From positions 1,159 to 44,494 of the forward strand of contig ONJS01000024.1 in the NCBI GenBank assembly GCA_900318205.1: a stretch of DNA of 43,336 nt, written 5' to 3'. How positions within the stretch are numbered: position 1 is the stretch's first letter; every line of letters begins with the position of its first letter. The notes beneath the pieces are model-generated. The model saw only the letters and a program-made list of their open reading frames with translations, searched no databases and had not been told where the DNA came from. This document shows, one piece after another, positions 1 through 8,526 of the stretch. Made by a program: the position numbers and the translations under genes. This DNA is from an uncultured Prevotellaceae bacterium (GTDB lineage: Bacteria > Bacteroidota > Bacteroidia > Bacteroidales > Muribaculaceae).

Positions 1-204
1 CCAGAAGTAACTCTCGCCTATTACAGGGGGACGGTTCCTAAGTACGAAAAACACAAGCGTTTTTCATACATAGAAACCGTCCCCAAAGCAACCACCCAAG
101 GTGGCTTTTGATACGCCCTTAAAGTAAGCCCCTTATCTAATCATTCCATCCAATTAGATCATACCGAGACCTTTATAATAGGAAACTGGATTTTCCCTGG
201 ACAT
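1..204. repeat. Inverted-repeat element, copy A (cut by window edge)
   Basis: Right-hand part of the element that is complete at 22718-23054. It holds a hairpin built from GGGGACGGTTCCT and AAACCGTCCCC around an AT-rich loop, a short hairpin from the ACC/GGT-rich stretch near 90-105, and the terminal sequence TTTTCCCTGGACAT at 191-204, which is the terminal repeat with two changes. The left part lies outside the window. No transposase is encoded. Confidence 0.8.
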
Positions 205-237
205 TAATAAAAATATAATTTCCCGTGCGCAGCACGG
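205..237 (-). terminator. Possible terminator of the GYF_2/CD225 gene
   Basis: CCGTGC (223-228), a 3-nt loop and GCACGG (232-237) form a short perfect stem just after the stop codon at 264. On the minus strand it is followed by an AT-rich stretch with a run of five T's, not a clean T-tract, so the call is tentative. Confidence 0.35.
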
Positions 238-263
238 TAATACTATCCGTACTATAGAAAGAA

Positions 264-932
264 TCAGAAACTGTAGAGGGAGCCGAAAGCGCCTTCCTGA
301 ATCTGTTGCAGCAATTCGGGATGTTGTATCAGTTGGAAAGCACTATACAGGGCTGCCGCTATACCAACGCCGACCGTGATAAGGCACCACAGCCTGGCAG
401 ATGCCGCCTTCTTGTTGGCACCGGCATAATCCCCGCTGTTGAACTTGTTCTTCACACCATTGGCCTGGACGATGGCAATAATACCTGTAATCAAGGTGAT
501 GAACCAAGCACCACAGCACAGGGTGGTAACCACCGTGGCGACAATCGACTCGGTAAGCCAGTTCTTGGGCATCATCTGATTGGGCTGGTTGGTGCTGGGG
601 CCGTATTGAGGGGGTGCATAGGGCTGGTTGGGCGTATTCTGGCCGTAGGTCGTGGGCTGAGTGGGCTGTTGAGGTTGTCCACCGAAGGGAGGCACCTGCG
701 GCAACTGCACCTCGCCCATAGGAGGCATCTGCGGCAACTGAGGATCGATACCTGGGGGGTTGAACGTCTGTCCCGACAATAGTGCCATCAGTTCAGGCAC
801 CTGGTTGGCAGATACCCAGCTGGGCATCCCCTCACACCACACGAGCGAATTGACAGTCAAGCCGTGCAGCAGCAATTCATTGGGTTCAAAGGGGCCGGCC
901 TGCTGGCCGTTTTCTGCAATGTAGTATTTCAT
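264..932 (-). CDS. GYF_2 (DUF4339) plus CD225/dispanin-like membrane protein
   Basis: A 222-residue protein of unknown role. Residues 1-52 match the GYF_2 fold seen at the N-terminus of many bacterial membrane proteins (YYIAENGQQAGPF, then a W..GMPSWVSA motif). Residues 55-120 are a Pro/Gln/Asn/Tyr-rich low-complexity linker. Residues about 122-205 hold two hydrophobic segments separated by a basic, Ala/Asn-rich loop (ANGVKNKFNSGDYAGA), the arrangement of CD225/dispanin (interferon-induced transmembrane-like) domains. The start ATG at 932 is the only one that gives the full GYF_2 strand. A TATATTTG -7 motif lies at 968-975 on the minus strand. It stands alone between two copies of the inverted-repeat element. 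GYF_2 domains are thought to bind proline-rich ligands; a link to this protein's own linker would be inference. Confidence 0.85.
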   Translation of the reverse strand: MKYYIAENGQQAGPFEPNELLLHGLTVNSLVWCEGMPSWVSANQVPELMALLSGQTFNPPGIDPQLPQMPPMGEVQLPQVPPFGGQPQQPTQPTTYGQNTPNQPYAPPQYGPSTNQPNQMMPKNWLTESIVATVVTTLCCGAWFITLITGIIAIVQANGVKNKFNSGDYAGANKKAASARLWCLITVGVGIAAALYSAFQLIQHPELLQQIQEGAFGSLYSF

Positions 933-1041
933 AATTCAAAGATTTTAAGTTGTTAGTTTCCAATCTGCAAATATAGTGCTTTTTTCAAAAAAACCTGTGA
1001 TTTTTATCCAATTTTTAATCTTTAAGGCAAAAAAACTATTG

Positions 1042-1327
1042 GTGTCAGAGGAAAACAAGTGGGATTAATGTGAGTCTCCAAAAGTTGCCCTTTGGGCAAC
1101 TACTCGGGGACGGTTTCTGTGTAACAAAATGCTTTGCATTTTGGACTCAGGAACCGTCCCCTCGAATCCGACCAGAAGTAACTCTCGCCTATAAACCGTC
1201 CCCAAAGCAACCACCCCAAGGGTGGCTTTTGATACGCCCTTAAAGTAAGCCCCCTTATCTCATCATTCCATCCAATTAGCTTATACCGAGACCTTATATA
1301 ATAGGAAACTGGATTTTCCCCGGACAC
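1042..1327. repeat. Inverted-repeat element, copy B (internally deleted)
   Basis: 286 bp with ends GTGTCAGAGGAAAA (1042-1055) and TTTTCCCCGGACAC (1314-1327), which are inverted repeats with two mismatches. Inside, in order: GTTGCCC/GGGCAAC hairpin, GGGGACGGTTTCTG...GGAACCGTCCCC hairpin around AAAATGCTTTGCATTTT, the single right arm of the next GGGGACGG hairpin (its left arm and loop are missing compared with the copy at 22718-23054), and a short CCACCC/GGGTGG hairpin. Orientation is opposite to the 22718 copy. The short open frame inside it (1100-1345, minus) is a by-product of the repeat. Confidence 0.88.
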
Positions 1328-1331
1328 TGAT

Positions 1332-1376
1332 AAAAAAAAACACATGCCGCAAAGTCATGAGAAACCTTGCGGCATG
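1332..1376 (-). terminator. Intrinsic terminator of the sdh operon
   Basis: Perfect 10-bp inverted repeat CATGCCGCAA (1343-1352) and TTGCGGCATG (1367-1376), followed on the minus strand by nine T's (1340-1332). It is 55 bp past the sdhB stop codon and ends the three-gene transcript just before the inverted-repeat element. Confidence 0.85.
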
Positions 1377-1430
1377 CTATAAAGATAGTCAGTCAAAACC
1401 TCAACAATGAGGCTAACAGCTAAAGCCTAA

Positions 1431-2186
1431 TTAATCCTTGCACTTGGCGCAGATGAACTCGCGGTTCAGGCGGGCGATGTTGCTCAGCTTGATGTTCTTG
1501 GGGCACTCGGCGGCACAGGCACCGGTGTTGGTGCAGTTACCGAATCCCAGCTCGTCCATCTTAGCCAACATGGCCTTCACACGGCGCTTGGCCTCGGCAC
1601 GACCTTGGGGCAGCAGTGCGAACTGGCTGACCTTGGCGCTGAGGAACAGCATGGCGGAACCGTTCTTGCAGGCAGCTACACAGGCACCGCAACCGATGCA
1701 GGTAGCACTGTCCATAGCCTCGTCGGCGGCCTCCTTGCTGATGGGGATAGCGTTGGCATCCTGGGCACCGCCCGTCTGGAAGCTCACGTAACCACCAGCC
1801 TGCTGGATCTGGTCAAAGGCGTTGCGGTTAACCATCAAGTCCTTGATTACAGGGAAAGCAGCACTGCGCCAGGGCTCAACGGTGATGGTGTCACCATCCT
1901 TGAAGCGGCGCATGTAGAGCTGGCAAGTCGTAGCACCCGTGGCAGGACCATGGGGATGACCGTTCACATAGAGAGAGCACATACCGCAGATACCCTCGCG
2001 GCAGTCGTGGTCAAAGACGACAGGCTCCTCGCCCTTCTCGATGAGTTGCTCGTTGAGGATGTCCATCATCTCAAGGAAGGAGGTGTCGGTGGGGATGTCG
2101 CGCATCTCGTAGGTCTCAAAGCGGCCCTCGGCATGAGCGTTGGCCTGACGCCAAACCTTAAGTTTGAAACTTATATTTGTATCCAT
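1431..2186 (-). CDS. sdhB: Succinate dehydrogenase/fumarate reductase iron-sulfur subunit
   Basis: A 251-residue electron-transfer subunit that passes electrons between the flavoprotein and the membrane cytochrome b. The N-terminal half carries the [2Fe-2S] ligands in CREGICGMC (Cys62, Cys67, Cys70) and Cys88. The C-terminal half holds [11 protein letters not shown] and the [15 protein letters not shown] stretch for the [4Fe-4S] and [3Fe-4S] centres. Length and order match the B-type enzymes of Bacteroidetes, which in anaerobic members work mainly as fumarate reductase at the end of the succinate pathway (established for the group). It is the last gene of the operon, 31 bp after sdhA. Confidence 0.97.
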   Translation of the reverse strand: MDTNISFKLKVWRQANAHAEGRFETYEMRDIPTDTSFLEMMDILNEQLIEKGEEPVVFDHDCREGICGMCSLYVNGHPHGPATGATTCQLYMRRFKDGDTITVEPWRSAAFPVIKDLMVNRNAFDQIQQAGGYVSFQTGGAQDANAIPISKEAADEAMDSATCIGCGACVAACKNGSAMLFLSAKVSQFALLPQGRAEAKRRVKAMLAKMDELGFGNCTNTGACAAECPKNIKLSNIARLNREFICAKCKD

Positions 2187-2217
2187 TGTATTCGATGAAT
2201 TTTAAAAGGGTGGTTGA

Positions 2218-4218
2218 TTATGACTTATAGTTACGCGTCTGGACCTTGATGGCCTCGTAGTGGAGCGGCTCCTTGATGAGCGTGGGAGCGGTCTCATCGT
2301 TACCGTTGTACTTCCAGCAAGCGACATAGAAGAAGTTCTCGTCGTCACGCTTGGCCTCGCCTTCCTCGGTCTGATGCTCCTCGCGGAAGTGGCCACCGCA
2401 GCTCTCATGGCGGTTCAAGGCATCATAGGCGATCAGCTCACCCATGGTGATGAAGTCACGCAGGCGGAATGCCTTGTCAAGCTCAATGTTCATACCCTCT
2501 TGGGTGCCGGGGATGAAGAGGTTGGTCTCAAATTCCTTGCGCAGGTCTTTGAGTTTCTTCAATGCGGTCTCGAGGCTCTCCTTGGTACGGGCCATGCCCA
2601 CGTAGTCCCACATCACGTTACCCAGCTCCTTGTGGATGCTGTCAACCGAACGTTTACCCTTGATGCTCATCAGGTTGTCCAGGTTGGCCTGTACCTTCTT
2701 CTCGGCAGCGTCAAACTCGGGGCTGTCGGTCGAGAAGTGAGGCACGGTAATCTGGTCGCTCAGGTAGTTCTGGATGGTGTAAGGCAGCACGAAGTAACCG
2801 TCGGCCAGACCCTGCATCAGCGCCGAAGCACCGAGGCGGTTAGCACCGTGGTCACTGAAGTTGCACTCACCGATGGCGAACAGACCCTTGATGCTGGTCT
2901 GCAACTCATAGTCAACCCAGATACCGCCCATCGTGTAGTGGATAGCGGGATAGATCATCATGGGGTTGTAGTACTTCACGCCGTTGATCTCGTTGGCGAG
3001 CTCACCGGGATTAACGTCGGTGATCTCCTCATACATGTCAAACAGGTTGCCGTAGCGCTGACGGATCACGTCGATACCCAGACGGTTGATGGCCTCGCTG
3101 AAGTCGAGGAACACGGCCTTGCCGGTGTTGTTCACACCGTAGCCCTTGTCGCAACGCTCCTTGGCGGCGCGGCTGGCCACGTCACGGGGAACGAGGTTAC
3201 CGAAGGCGGGATACCTGCGCTCCAGGTAGTAGTCACGCTCCTCCTCGGGGATGTCACTACCCTTGATCTGGCCTGCCTGCAGTTTCTTGGCGTCCTCGAT
3301 GTTCTTGGGCACCCAGATGCGGCCGTCGTTACGCAACGACTCACTCATCAGCGTCAGCTTGGACTGCTTGTCACCGTGAACGGGGATACAGGTGGGGTGA
3401 ATCTGTACGTAAGCGGGGTTAGCAAAGTAAGCACCGTGGCGATAGCAAGCCATGGCAGCCGAGCAGTTGCAACCCATAGCGTTGGTGCTCAGGAAGTAGG
3501 TGTTGCCATAACCACCGGTGGCGATAACAACAGCGTGGGCAGCAAAGCGCTCCAGCTTACCGGTCACCAGGTTCTTGGCAATGATACCGCGGGCACGGCC
3601 GTCGATGATGACCACGTCGTGCATCTCATAGCGGTTGTAGCTCTTCACCTTACCGGCATGGATCATGCGGTTGAGGCTCGAGTAGGCACCGAGCAACAGC
3701 TGCTGACCGGTCTGACCCTTGGCGTAGAACGTACGGCTTACCTGGGCGCCACCGAATGAACGGTTGGCCAGCAGACCACCATACTCGCGAGCGAAGGGAA
3801 CACCCTGTGCCACGCACTGGTCGATGATATTGTTGGACACCTCTGCTAAGCGGTAAACGTTGGCCTCGCGGGCACGGTAGTCACCACCCTTGACGGTGTC
3901 GTAGAACAAGCGGTAAACCGAGTCACCGTCGTTCTGATAGTTCTTGGCTGCGTTGATACCACCCTGTGCAGCGATCGAGTGAGCGCGGCGGGGAGAATCC
4001 TGGATGCAGAAGTTCAGCACATTGAAGCCCATCTCGCCCAGCGTGGCGGCTGCCGACGCACCTGCCAGACCGGTACCCACGACGATGATGTCGAGTTTAC
4101 GCTTGTTGGCGGGGTTGACGAGTTTCTGATGAGCCTTATAGTTGGTCCATTTCTCAGCGATGGGTCCCTCGGGAATCTTGGAATCGATGGGCTGAGCGTT
4201 GATTTTTGTTTCTTCCAT
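2218..4218 (-). CDS. sdhA: Succinate dehydrogenase/fumarate reductase flavoprotein subunit
   Basis: A 666-residue catalytic subunit that interconverts fumarate and succinate. The FAD-binding dinucleotide motif [17 protein letters not shown] is at residues 48-64, and His80 in [11 protein letters not shown] is the expected covalent FAD attachment site. Further conserved blocks follow: [20 protein letters not shown], the [19 protein letters not shown] region with the active-site Arg, and [20 protein letters not shown]. The length and the N-terminal extension before the FAD fold fit the epsilonproteobacterial/Bacteroidetes B-type flavoproteins better than E. coli SdhA. It lies between sdhC (36 bp upstream) and sdhB (31 bp downstream). 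Confidence 0.97.
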   Translation of the reverse strand: MEETKINAQPIDSKIPEGPIAEKWTNYKAHQKLVNPANKRKLDIIVVGTGLAGASAAATLGEMGFNVLNFCIQDSPRRAHSIAAQGGINAAKNYQNDGDSVYRLFYDTVKGGDYRAREANVYRLAEVSNNIIDQCVAQGVPFAREYGGLLANRSFGGAQVSRTFYAKGQTGQQLLLGAYSSLNRMIHAGKVKSYNRYEMHDVVIIDGRARGIIAKNLVTGKLERFAAHAVVIATGGYGNTYFLSTNAMGCNCSAAMACYRHGAYFANPAYVQIHPTCIPVHGDKQSKLTLMSESLRNDGRIWVPKNIEDAKKLQAGQIKGSDIPEEERDYYLERRYPAFGNLVPRDVASRAAKERCDKGYGVNNTGKAVFLDFSEAINRLGIDVIRQRYGNLFDMYEEITDVNPGELANEINGVKYYNPMMIYPAIHYTMGGIWVDYELQTSIKGLFAIGECNFSDHGANRLGASALMQGLADGYFVLPYTIQNYLSDQITVPHFSTDSPEFDAAEKKVQANLDNLMSIKGKRSVDSIHKELGNVMWDYVGMARTKESLETALKKLKDLRKEFETNLFIPGTQEGMNIELDKAFRLRDFITMGELIAYDALNRHESCGGHFREEHQTEEGEAKRDDENFFYVACWKYNGNDETAPTLIKEPLHYEAIKVQTRNYKS

Positions 4219-4254
4219 TTGTGTTACAAATTTTAAAAGGTTAATACTCAGCGA

Positions 4255-4911
4255 TTAGAGGGCAAAGAACCAGGTAAAGTAGCAAGCCTCTACAGCAAAC
4301 AGGATAAACACGATGGTGGCCCACCACTTGGAGATGCACTGCCAACGGGGAATCCAATGGTCGTTGGCGGTACCCAGGGTCTGGAAAGCGCTCCAGAAAC
4401 CGTGGCTGATGTGGAACCACAGGGCAGCGAAGCCGATCAGATAAACGGGGAGCACCCACAACTGGCTAAAAGTAGCCTTCAGGTAGAACGTTCCGTTCAT
4501 CACATGGTCACCCAGCATCTCGGGCAACTGCATCTTGGCCCAGAACTGCACGAGGTGCAGAATCAGGAAGCAGCAAACGATGAGACCGAGGACGAGCATG
4601 TTCTGAGAAGCCCACTCCACGTCTTTGGGTTTGGTGGTCACAGCATAGCGGTTATTGCCACGTGCCTTGCGGTTCTGCAACGTGAGAATGAACGCAAAAA
4701 TGATGTGAATTGCAAAGCCACCTGCAAGGATCAACGTACCCAGCAGGGCATACCAATTAGCACCGAGGAACTCGCAGATGGCATCATAAGCCTCAAAGGA
4801 AATGAGTGCCACCGCATTCATCAGCGCGTGGAAAGTAACGAATAGGACAAGGAAGAGGCCAGTCACCGACATCAGCACCTTGCGTCCTACAGATGAATTA
4901 GTTAACCACAT
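4255..4911 (-). CDS. sdhC: Succinate dehydrogenase/fumarate reductase cytochrome b subunit
   Basis: A 218-residue membrane anchor that carries the hemes and the menaquinone site. About five hydrophobic segments are visible (LFLVLFVTFHALMNAVALI, WYALLGTLILAGGFAIHIIFAFIL, MLVLGLIVCCFLILHLVQF, LWVLPVYLIGFAALWFHISHG, WWATIVFILFAVEACYFTWF). His residues in the FHAL, IHI, LHLV and FHISHG contexts are candidate heme ligands. A single fused C subunit, not separate C and D, is the B-type arrangement. It is the first gene of the operon. Confidence 0.95.
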   Translation of the reverse strand: MWLTNSSVGRKVLMSVTGLFLVLFVTFHALMNAVALISFEAYDAICEFLGANWYALLGTLILAGGFAIHIIFAFILTLQNRKARGNNRYAVTTKPKDVEWASQNMLVLGLIVCCFLILHLVQFWAKMQLPEMLGDHVMNGTFYLKATFSQLWVLPVYLIGFAALWFHISHGFWSAFQTLGTANDHWIPRWQCISKWWATIVFILFAVEACYFTWFFAL

Positions 4912-4976
4912 AAAAATTGATGATTTTTTAGTTATTAATTGAATTGATTGTTTTATTTATTAATGTTAATATCCTG

Positions 4977-4984
4977 CAAAGATA
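4977..4984 (-). promoter_or_regulatory. -7 element for sdhCAB
   Basis: TATCTTTG read on the minus strand matches the Bacteroidetes -7 consensus TAnnTTTG, about 66 bp upstream of the sdhC start. No convincing TTTG sits 19-21 bp further upstream, so only the -7 half is supported. Confidence 0.5.
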
Positions 4985-5039
4985 GTAAAAAATTCGGTAA
5001 AATGGACGTTTATGATAGTTTTTCATGATATCTGGCCAT

Positions 5040-5079
5040 AAAAAAACCGCATTACCCCGATAATCAACGGCAATGCGGT
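5040..5079 (-). terminator. Intrinsic terminator after the secreted metallophosphoesterase
   Basis: ACCGCATT (5046-5053) and AATGCGGT (5072-5079) pair perfectly. On the minus strand the hairpin is followed by a run of T's (5046-5040). It lies 28 bp beyond the stop codon at 5107. Confidence 0.75.
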
Positions 5080-5106
5080 AAAGATTATGTGCAATAAGTT
5101 AGCGAC

Positions 5107-6570
5107 CTACAGGCTCACTTTTAGGCGCAGGTCATTGATATGGGATTCTCCCGGGGTGCCCACGACATTGCGGTCCTCAAGGATGCTGCGCACCAGGGGA
5201 TCCAGTTTGGGATAAACCTCATTGAGGAAAAATTCCCACAGGTTATCGGCCTGGTCGGGGACGACTTCGGCTATCATGGCACGGATGCCCTGCTTGCCCT
5301 CTTCAATGATACTTTCCACATCCTGCTCCTGCTCGTTGCCCTCGACAACAGCAAGCATTGCGCGGGAGAGCACCTCGCTCAGGTGGCGCAGGACAAGTTG
5401 TGTCGCCTGCTGGGCATTCTCGGGAAGATTAGCCTTGCCGCCGCCCATCTGGAGCATCGCCTTGAGTTGGTTCATGCGACCGCCCAATTTGTCCCATGCT
5501 TTGCCCGAGAGCATCGCTGCCATGCCCGGTGTGGAATTGATGATGCGCTGGCGTCCCTGTTCGCGCAGGTCAGGACAATCGTTGGTGGCGGTAAGCCATC
5601 GGGTATCGATGTCCAGCGTGTGACGCTTGCGGTCCAGCGTTGCCGTGCGCAGGACAAAGGGGTAACAGATGGCCGAACCCGTTGCCACCTCGACAAGGCT
5701 GTCGGTGTGCTCGTCATTATACTGGGCGACAGCATCGGTCACATGCAGGTGGCCCGTGAAGACGGCGTGGATACCGGCCTGCATGAACTGGCGGGTGATA
5801 TTGTCGTGGTCCTTGACGATATAGTTGGCCAGCAAACGGTCTTCCTGGTCAAAATGCTGCACCAGGTGATGGTGCATCATCGCAATGACCTGCTTGCCCT
5901 GACGGTGAGCCTGCTCGGCACACTCAATCACCCATTGCAGGGTCTCGGGCTTGATGCGTCCGCCGTTGTAATAAACATCAGCACTGTCGCCGCGGCTGGT
6001 GAGTCGGTTCATCTCGTCCATATTGCTGTCGATGCCGATGACAACCACGCCCTTGACGGGTTCACAGCAATAACTCAGCGAGGCGGGGTCACGGCGTGAC
6101 TTCTCGCCATAGCCATAGTTGCGGTAAATCTGTGCAAATTCATCCCGCGTGACGGTAGCGGCAGGCAAAGTCTTGTCGCCGGCATATCGTTTGGCGTATG
6201 GATTATTGCAATCGTGGTTGCCGGGGATGACCAGGGGTTGGATGCCTTGGGCGGCCATGCGGTCGAGGTACTGCGCCACGCGTTCATGGCTCAACCGTTC
6301 ACCGTTATAGGTAAGGTCACCCGTCAGCAGCACCAGTGCGGGTTTCAACGCAAGGATGCTGTCGGTGATGGAGTTCATGATGGCATCGCTCTGCGCCATC
6401 ATTTTACTCTCAACGGCATCGGCGCGGTCAATGGCAGTGCCGGGCGTCACAAGTTCAGGACTCAGCAGATGAATGTCGCTGATCACAACAATGCGTTCCA
6501 GGTCCATGCGGGCCGTCGCATCCAGAGCAAACAGTGTGGACAATAACATGATGATGAGTTTTGTTTTCAT
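5107..6570 (-). CDS. Secreted metallophosphoesterase
   Basis: A 487-residue calcineurin-like phosphoesterase. The dimetal motifs appear in order: ISDIHLL (DxH), TGDLTYNGE (GD), PGNHDCNNP (GNHD), MMHHHLV (H) and FTGHLHVTD (GHxH). The start at 6570 gives a Sec signal peptide (MKTKLIIMLLSTLFALDATA) and has AAGGG 6-7 bp upstream; in-frame starts further upstream only add hydrophilic residues. The substrate is unknown. The C-terminal 200 residues are helical and end in LRSILEDRNVVGT, a signature shared with the paralogue at 20777-22180. A periplasmic or surface location is inferred from the signal peptide. Confidence 0.88.
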   Translation of the reverse strand: MKTKLIIMLLSTLFALDATARMDLERIVVISDIHLLSPELVTPGTAIDRADAVESKMMAQSDAIMNSITDSILALKPALVLLTGDLTYNGERLSHERVAQYLDRMAAQGIQPLVIPGNHDCNNPYAKRYAGDKTLPAATVTRDEFAQIYRNYGYGEKSRRDPASLSYCCEPVKGVVVIGIDSNMDEMNRLTSRGDSADVYYNGGRIKPETLQWVIECAEQAHRQGKQVIAMMHHHLVQHFDQEDRLLANYIVKDHDNITRQFMQAGIHAVFTGHLHVTDAVAQYNDEHTDSLVEVATGSAICYPFVLRTATLDRKRHTLDIDTRWLTATNDCPDLREQGRQRIINSTPGMAAMLSGKAWDKLGGRMNQLKAMLQMGGGKANLPENAQQATQLVLRHLSEVLSRAMLAVVEGNEQEQDVESIIEEGKQGIRAMIAEVVPDQADNLWEFFLNEVYPKLDPLVRSILEDRNVVGTPGESHINDLRLKVSL

Positions 6571-6649
6571 AATTTTCCCTTGTGATTGCATAAATTGTGC
6601 CAATTTTTAGCCTTTAGCTGTTAGCCATTAGGCTTTAGGTGTTCCACTC

Positions 6650-6698
6650 CTAACTTCTAACTTCTAACTTCTAACTTCTAACTTCTAACTCCTAACTA
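6650..6698. repeat. Heptanucleotide tandem repeat overlapping the aroA stop
   Basis: Five exact copies of CTAACTT (6650-6684) followed by CTAACTC and CTAACTA. On the minus strand the repeat supplies the aroA stop codon (TAG at 6687-6685) and the codons of its last residues (ELVRS). The adjacent stretch 6608-6627 (TAGCCTTTAGCTGTTAGCC) recurs in inverse form at 1411-1430 and in part at 13570-13580. Confidence 0.85.
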
Positions 6699-7917
6699 AC
6701 TCAAACCCTACTTGTTCTAAATGTGCCCAATAGGATGGATAAGACTTGGAGACCACCTCGGCATCGGCAATGATGAGTCCCGGGTAACGCACGGCGGCGG
6801 GGGCAAAGGCCATCGCCATGCGGTGGTCGTCATGCGAATCGATAACCGGGGGATTCTGACCGACAGCGACACGCTCGCCATACCACGAAATGGCATCCTC
6901 GCCCTCAATCTTCAACACATAACCCAATTTCAACAGTTCCTCGCGCAAGGCCTCGATGCGGTCGCTCTCCTTGAGGCGCAAGGTGCGCACACCAGTCATG
7001 CGGAACGACCGTTCCAACAGACATAGCAGTACCGCCCACGAGAGTACCAGGTCAGGCGTGCCAGCCATGTCGGCAAAGCAGGAGCAGCAACACCCGATGA
7101 AATGGCTTGAATCCAATGTCACTCCATGGGCGTCAAACCGTGTGTCAATGCCCAGTTTCCTGCCCAAATCCACCAGTCGGGCATCGCCTTGAATACTGTC
7201 TGAAGCCAGGCCTTCGAGGCTGAGTGACGACTCGGGCAGCAGCGCGGCAAGGGCATACCATGGTGCTGCTGCACTCCAGTCGCCCTCGACCATATAATCC
7301 TGGCCTGTATAACCATTGCCGACGGTAATCACGTTGTCCGTGATGTCCACTTGGGCACCCATGTCACGCATCACGGCAGCAGTCATGTGGATGTAGGGCA
7401 GCGAAACGATGTCACCCACAAGACGGATAGCGCCGCCACCGATGGCAGGCAGCACCATCATCACCGCCGAGATGAACTGTGAACTCACTCCGCCATTCAT
7501 CTCAATAGTGCCACCATGCATTACAGTGCCCGATATGCGCAAAGGGGGATATCCTTCCGCTCCCAGGTATTCAATGCGGGCTCCTAACGAGCGCAAGGCA
7601 TCGACCAGCACCCCGATGGGACGCTGACGCATCCTCTCAGTACCGTCAAGCGTGACGGTAACGCCCTCACGCGTAGCAAAATAGGCTGTCAGGAAACGCA
7701 TGGCGGTCCCTGCCGCTCCCACGTTGATGTCTCCACCCTCACGACGGGAAAGAGCGTCAACCATCACCGCCGTGTCGTCACACCATGCGGGACGCGACAC
7801 ATGAGGTTCATCACCACACAGGGCGGCAATGAGCAGCGCCCGGTTGCTGATGCTCTTGGAGGTGGGCAATGCGATGGACCCGCTTGCCCGTTGCGGTGCT
7901 GTGAGCTGGATATTCAT
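6685..7917 (-). CDS. aroA: 3-phosphoshikimate 1-carboxyvinyltransferase (EPSP synthase)
   Basis: A 410-residue enzyme of the shikimate pathway that joins phosphoenolpyruvate to shikimate 3-phosphate. Seen: ALPTSKSISNRALLIAAL with the substrate-binding Lys and Ser near residue 21, GNAGTAMR-equivalent VGAAGTAMRFL, the RQRPIGVLVDAL motif, LRLKESDRIEALREEL and DDHRMAMAFA near the C-terminus. The ATG at 7917 overlaps the TGA of the upstream CvpA gene (TGATG), so the two are probably translationally coupled; a TTG one codon earlier is unlikely. The C-terminus runs into a heptanucleotide tandem repeat. Confidence 0.95.
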   Translation of the reverse strand: MNIQLTAPQRASGSIALPTSKSISNRALLIAALCGDEPHVSRPAWCDDTAVMVDALSRREGGDINVGAAGTAMRFLTAYFATREGVTVTLDGTERMRQRPIGVLVDALRSLGARIEYLGAEGYPPLRISGTVMHGGTIEMNGGVSSQFISAVMMVLPAIGGGAIRLVGDIVSLPYIHMTAAVMRDMGAQVDITDNVITVGNGYTGQDYMVEGDWSAAAPWYALAALLPESSLSLEGLASDSIQGDARLVDLGRKLGIDTRFDAHGVTLDSSHFIGCCCSCFADMAGTPDLVLSWAVLLCLLERSFRMTGVRTLRLKESDRIEALREELLKLGYVLKIEGEDAISWYGERVAVGQNPPVIDSHDDHRMAMAFAPAAVRYPGLIIADAEVVSKSYPSYWAHLEQVGFELVRS

Positions 7918-8483
7918 CAATTAAAAGCGGAATTATCCACAGGGACAGGTTCGATAAGGTCGCGGTAGAGTTTAAGTGAGTCGCTGGGCATCTGTTCGCT
8001 GCCCAGGATGCGCGGCATCAGGTCGAGCGTGAACTCGTAGGGCTTGTTCTTGAGCATGTGCTCGGTGCCAAAGGTTTCCATGTCGGGATTGATGGCATAG
8101 AGCAGATTGAGTGCGATACTCAGGAGGAAGGCATATTTAAACATGAACAGCAACGAGCCGCCCGCCTTATCGACAAATCCCAGATGGACAGAATCGAGCG
8201 TCCCCTTGAAGAGTTTCATCGCCAGCCTGATGATCACCATCACGATAAGGAAGGCAAAGGCCAGCGAAACGGTCTTGACGGTAATGCTCGACAGGGGCCA
8301 GTCGGCAGCACTGGGGACAAAGGCAAGAAAAATGTCCTTGGCCAAGTCTCCACACTTGTAACACAGCACGATGGCCACAACCCAGGAGACGAGCGACGAG
8401 AGTTGCCCGATAAACCCCTTGCGGTAACCCAATACCAGGCCACCCAATACAATCAGGATGATAATGGCGTCAATGATAGTCAT
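7917..8483 (-). CDS. CvpA family membrane protein
   Basis: A 188-residue protein with four hydrophobic segments (IDAIIILIVLGGLVLGY, LVSWVVAIVLCYKCG, TVSLAFAFLIVMVIIRLAM, LLFMFKYAFLLSIALNLLY). The N-terminal MTIIDAIIILIVLGGLVLGYRKGFIGQ and the K-L-F-K-G-T-LDSV..GFVDKAGGSLLFMFKY block match the CvpA/colicin V production family. Family members elsewhere are linked to envelope stress and cell division, but their molecular role is unsettled. The start at 8483 follows the family. An ATG at 8534, overlapping the GH25 stop codon, would add 17 residues and also fits coupled translation. Confidence 0.85.
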   Translation of the reverse strand: MTIIDAIIILIVLGGLVLGYRKGFIGQLSSLVSWVVAIVLCYKCGDLAKDIFLAFVPSAADWPLSSITVKTVSLAFAFLIVMVIIRLAMKLFKGTLDSVHLGFVDKAGGSLLFMFKYAFLLSIALNLLYAINPDMETFGTEHMLKNKPYEFTLDLMPRILGSEQMPSDSLKLYRDLIEPVPVDNSAFN

Positions 8484-8526
8484 ATGCTTAAGTTTAGAGT
8501 CTTTTCGAAGGAAGGCAGCAAGCACA

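Noticed and set aside
1100-1345. 81-codon frame on the minus strand
   Set aside because: It lies almost wholly inside the inverted-repeat element copy B; its product is the translated hairpins (for example ETVPE from GAAACCGTCCCC), and the same kind of frame occurs in copy C.
2260-3759. 499-codon plus-strand frame
   Set aside because: Exactly antisense to sdhA, whose product is fully recognised; long antisense frames are expected from the GC-rich third positions of this gene.
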